The notes beneath the pieces were generated by a model. It did not search any database and was not told where the DNA came from. It was given only the letters and a program-made list of their open reading frames with translations. From contig CANTUZ010000026.1 of the NCBI GenBank assembly GCA_947846985.1, positions 56,960,730 through 57,024,729 of the forward strand: 64,000 nt of DNA. The letters run 5' to 3'. The DNA comes from Fratercula arctica. Lineage: Eukaryota; Chordata; Aves; Charadriiformes; Alcidae. The position numbers and the translations under genes were made by a program. Shown piece after piece: positions 62,801 through 64,000 of this stretch. How positions within the stretch are numbered: position 1 is the first letter of the stretch; each line of letters begins with the position of its first letter.

Positions 62801-64000
62801 TAAACCAGGTTTTCTGCAGGTTATCCAAGCTACTTATTGACATCTTGGCGTTTACTTATGTTCTAGCTAAGTTTCAACAGCATACGTAAAGTTTTAAAAG
62901 GTACACTTATTTGATGTTTAGAGACAGTACATTCCAGAAGGATATTCCAAGCTTGCTTTCTAAAGGGGGAAAAAGTGTGCTCAGTGTATTTTTACTACAC
63001 TTATGCTTCAGGCCATTATTTTGAAATGAGGATTACTTTTCATCTGCAAAAAAAAAGTTTAATTACATGCGGCACCAGGAATATGCAGCACAAAAAATGC
63101 CTATATTTGGAGATCCAACTTGAAACCACAGAAGCCCCAAACCCAGTGAGTTAGAGCTGAAGTTAAAAGAAAGACAGACAAACAAACAAACAAGCTTTTC
63201 TTATAAAATTTTAATGTAAATTACGACCTTCTAAAAGGTACCAAACCAGAAATTCTGGAAATTGAGAGCATCTGCTAGATTTTATTCAAATTGAGGTCAA
63301 AGAAAAGGCTTACGTTAACTTCAGTAATCTTTATAGTATCCCCCATCCCCCCAGAGCATGTAATATCATAGCAGTATCAGTGGAAAAAGGGAGAGTGGCA
63401 TTTGGAAATACAGACAAGCAACTGGAATGAACCCTGATGCTTTTACTTTTGCTTCTAAAAGCAGCTCCAGAAATTCCTGTCTTCAAAATGAGAAGGGAAA
63501 ATTAGTCTCTGCTCTCGCTTGCCCCAGTAAAATGAAGCATCTCTAAACCCAATACAGATGCTGTCTGTCTACAGTTGCTTTATGCATAAACAGACAAATC
63601 CTTCTAATAAATCTGACTTCATTGAGTATTGTTTTATTTCTTTTATAGAGTTTACCATTTGTGTAAATCTTGAAGTCAACCAAAGATAAAACAAAAAAAT
63701 AAGACAGAACCTTGTGTATATTATTTCTTCAACACTTCTCAGTAATGTTGCCTTCTCAGCAGCATGATAGTCATATACCTTAGATTTTTTCTTCTGAGAA
63801 ATAGGAAAAGCTTTCTTGAATATTGAAAACTGAAAGTCTTCTTCACTCATTTATTTTTTTTGATGTAGCATTTTTAGAAAAGATGCACTAGGCGTAATTA
63901 GAGCAATTGGTGTCAAATTGTCTAAAAGTGATGTAGCTTTAAAAAAACCTACACGTTTTAGATAATTTCTAGTAGTTTTTCCTTATTCTCTAATCTGAAC
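53871..64000. other. Unassigned A+T-rich single-copy DNA
   Basis: No gene, RNA gene or family repeat recognised in the last 10 kb. Simple runs are poly-T at 56469-56482 and 58145-58158, a short GGT repeat at 57255-57277, and (ACAA)n at about 63175-63191. Frames such as 57183-57554 (-) and 59090-59539 (+) lack domains and supporting splice structure. Confidence 0.5.
63175..63192. repeat. Short (ACAA)n simple repeat
   Basis: About four ACAA units preceded by GACAGAC. Confidence 0.85.

Noticed and set aside
1..64000. Search for tRNA, rRNA, CRISPR arrays, paired long terminal repeats and bacterial-type gene clusters
   Set aside because: No cloverleaf, regularly spaced repeat, paired terminal repeat or dense gene run was seen by eye.

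Overview
This 64 kb window looks like intergenic or intronic DNA from a bird. It is A+T-rich and has no intact protein-coding gene that I can recognise. The bird assignment rests on several CR1 LINE copies, one ending in the (ATTCTRTG)n tail typical of archosaur CR1, and on a broken copy of a TOPORS-like ORF of a kind known from bird assemblies. Traces of very old amniote repeats (MIR-type SINEs, an old CR1 clade, a palindromic DNA-transposon-like unit) fit the same picture. I cannot name the species.

Layout. Bases 1-3427 are unassigned single-copy DNA. A 1.1 kb CR1 on the + strand occupies about 3464-4554; it is 5'-truncated, with the reverse transcriptase frame open over 329 codons and then broken by a small deletion. 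Two MIR-like SINEs in opposite orientation lie at 6.0-6.45 kb, and a third at 17.1 kb. Simple repeats are scattered at 9.0, 12.1, 15.0, 17.9 and 28.2 kb. An old CR1 remnant on the minus strand lies at 18.96-19.64 kb, and a short CR1 3' end on the + strand at 25.25 kb. The stretch 19.6-36.6 kb is otherwise plain, apart from an ancient palindromic repeat at 30.9 kb.

The most heterogeneous part is 36.6-40.5 kb, a G+C-rich patch. It contains CR1 pieces in both orientations, two related copies (36.66-36.85 and 39.59-39.78 kb) that cross the same CR1/non-CR1 boundary, and the remains of a TOPORS-like coding sequence on the minus strand (39.92-40.5 kb). At 47.05-47.82 kb two CR1 fragments, both minus, are butted together. 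An old CR1 3' end lies near 53.7 kb. The rest, to 64 kb, is A+T-rich single-copy sequence.

Three places have splice-type signals that could belong to an unrecognised transcript: a first-exon-like block ending at 51192, an internal-exon-like block at 46653-46779, and a last-exon-like block at 44101-44665. These are inferences only. I found no RNA gene, CRISPR array, bacterial-type operon or convincing new biological system. Repeat family names come from recognising the sequence by eye, not from a database search.
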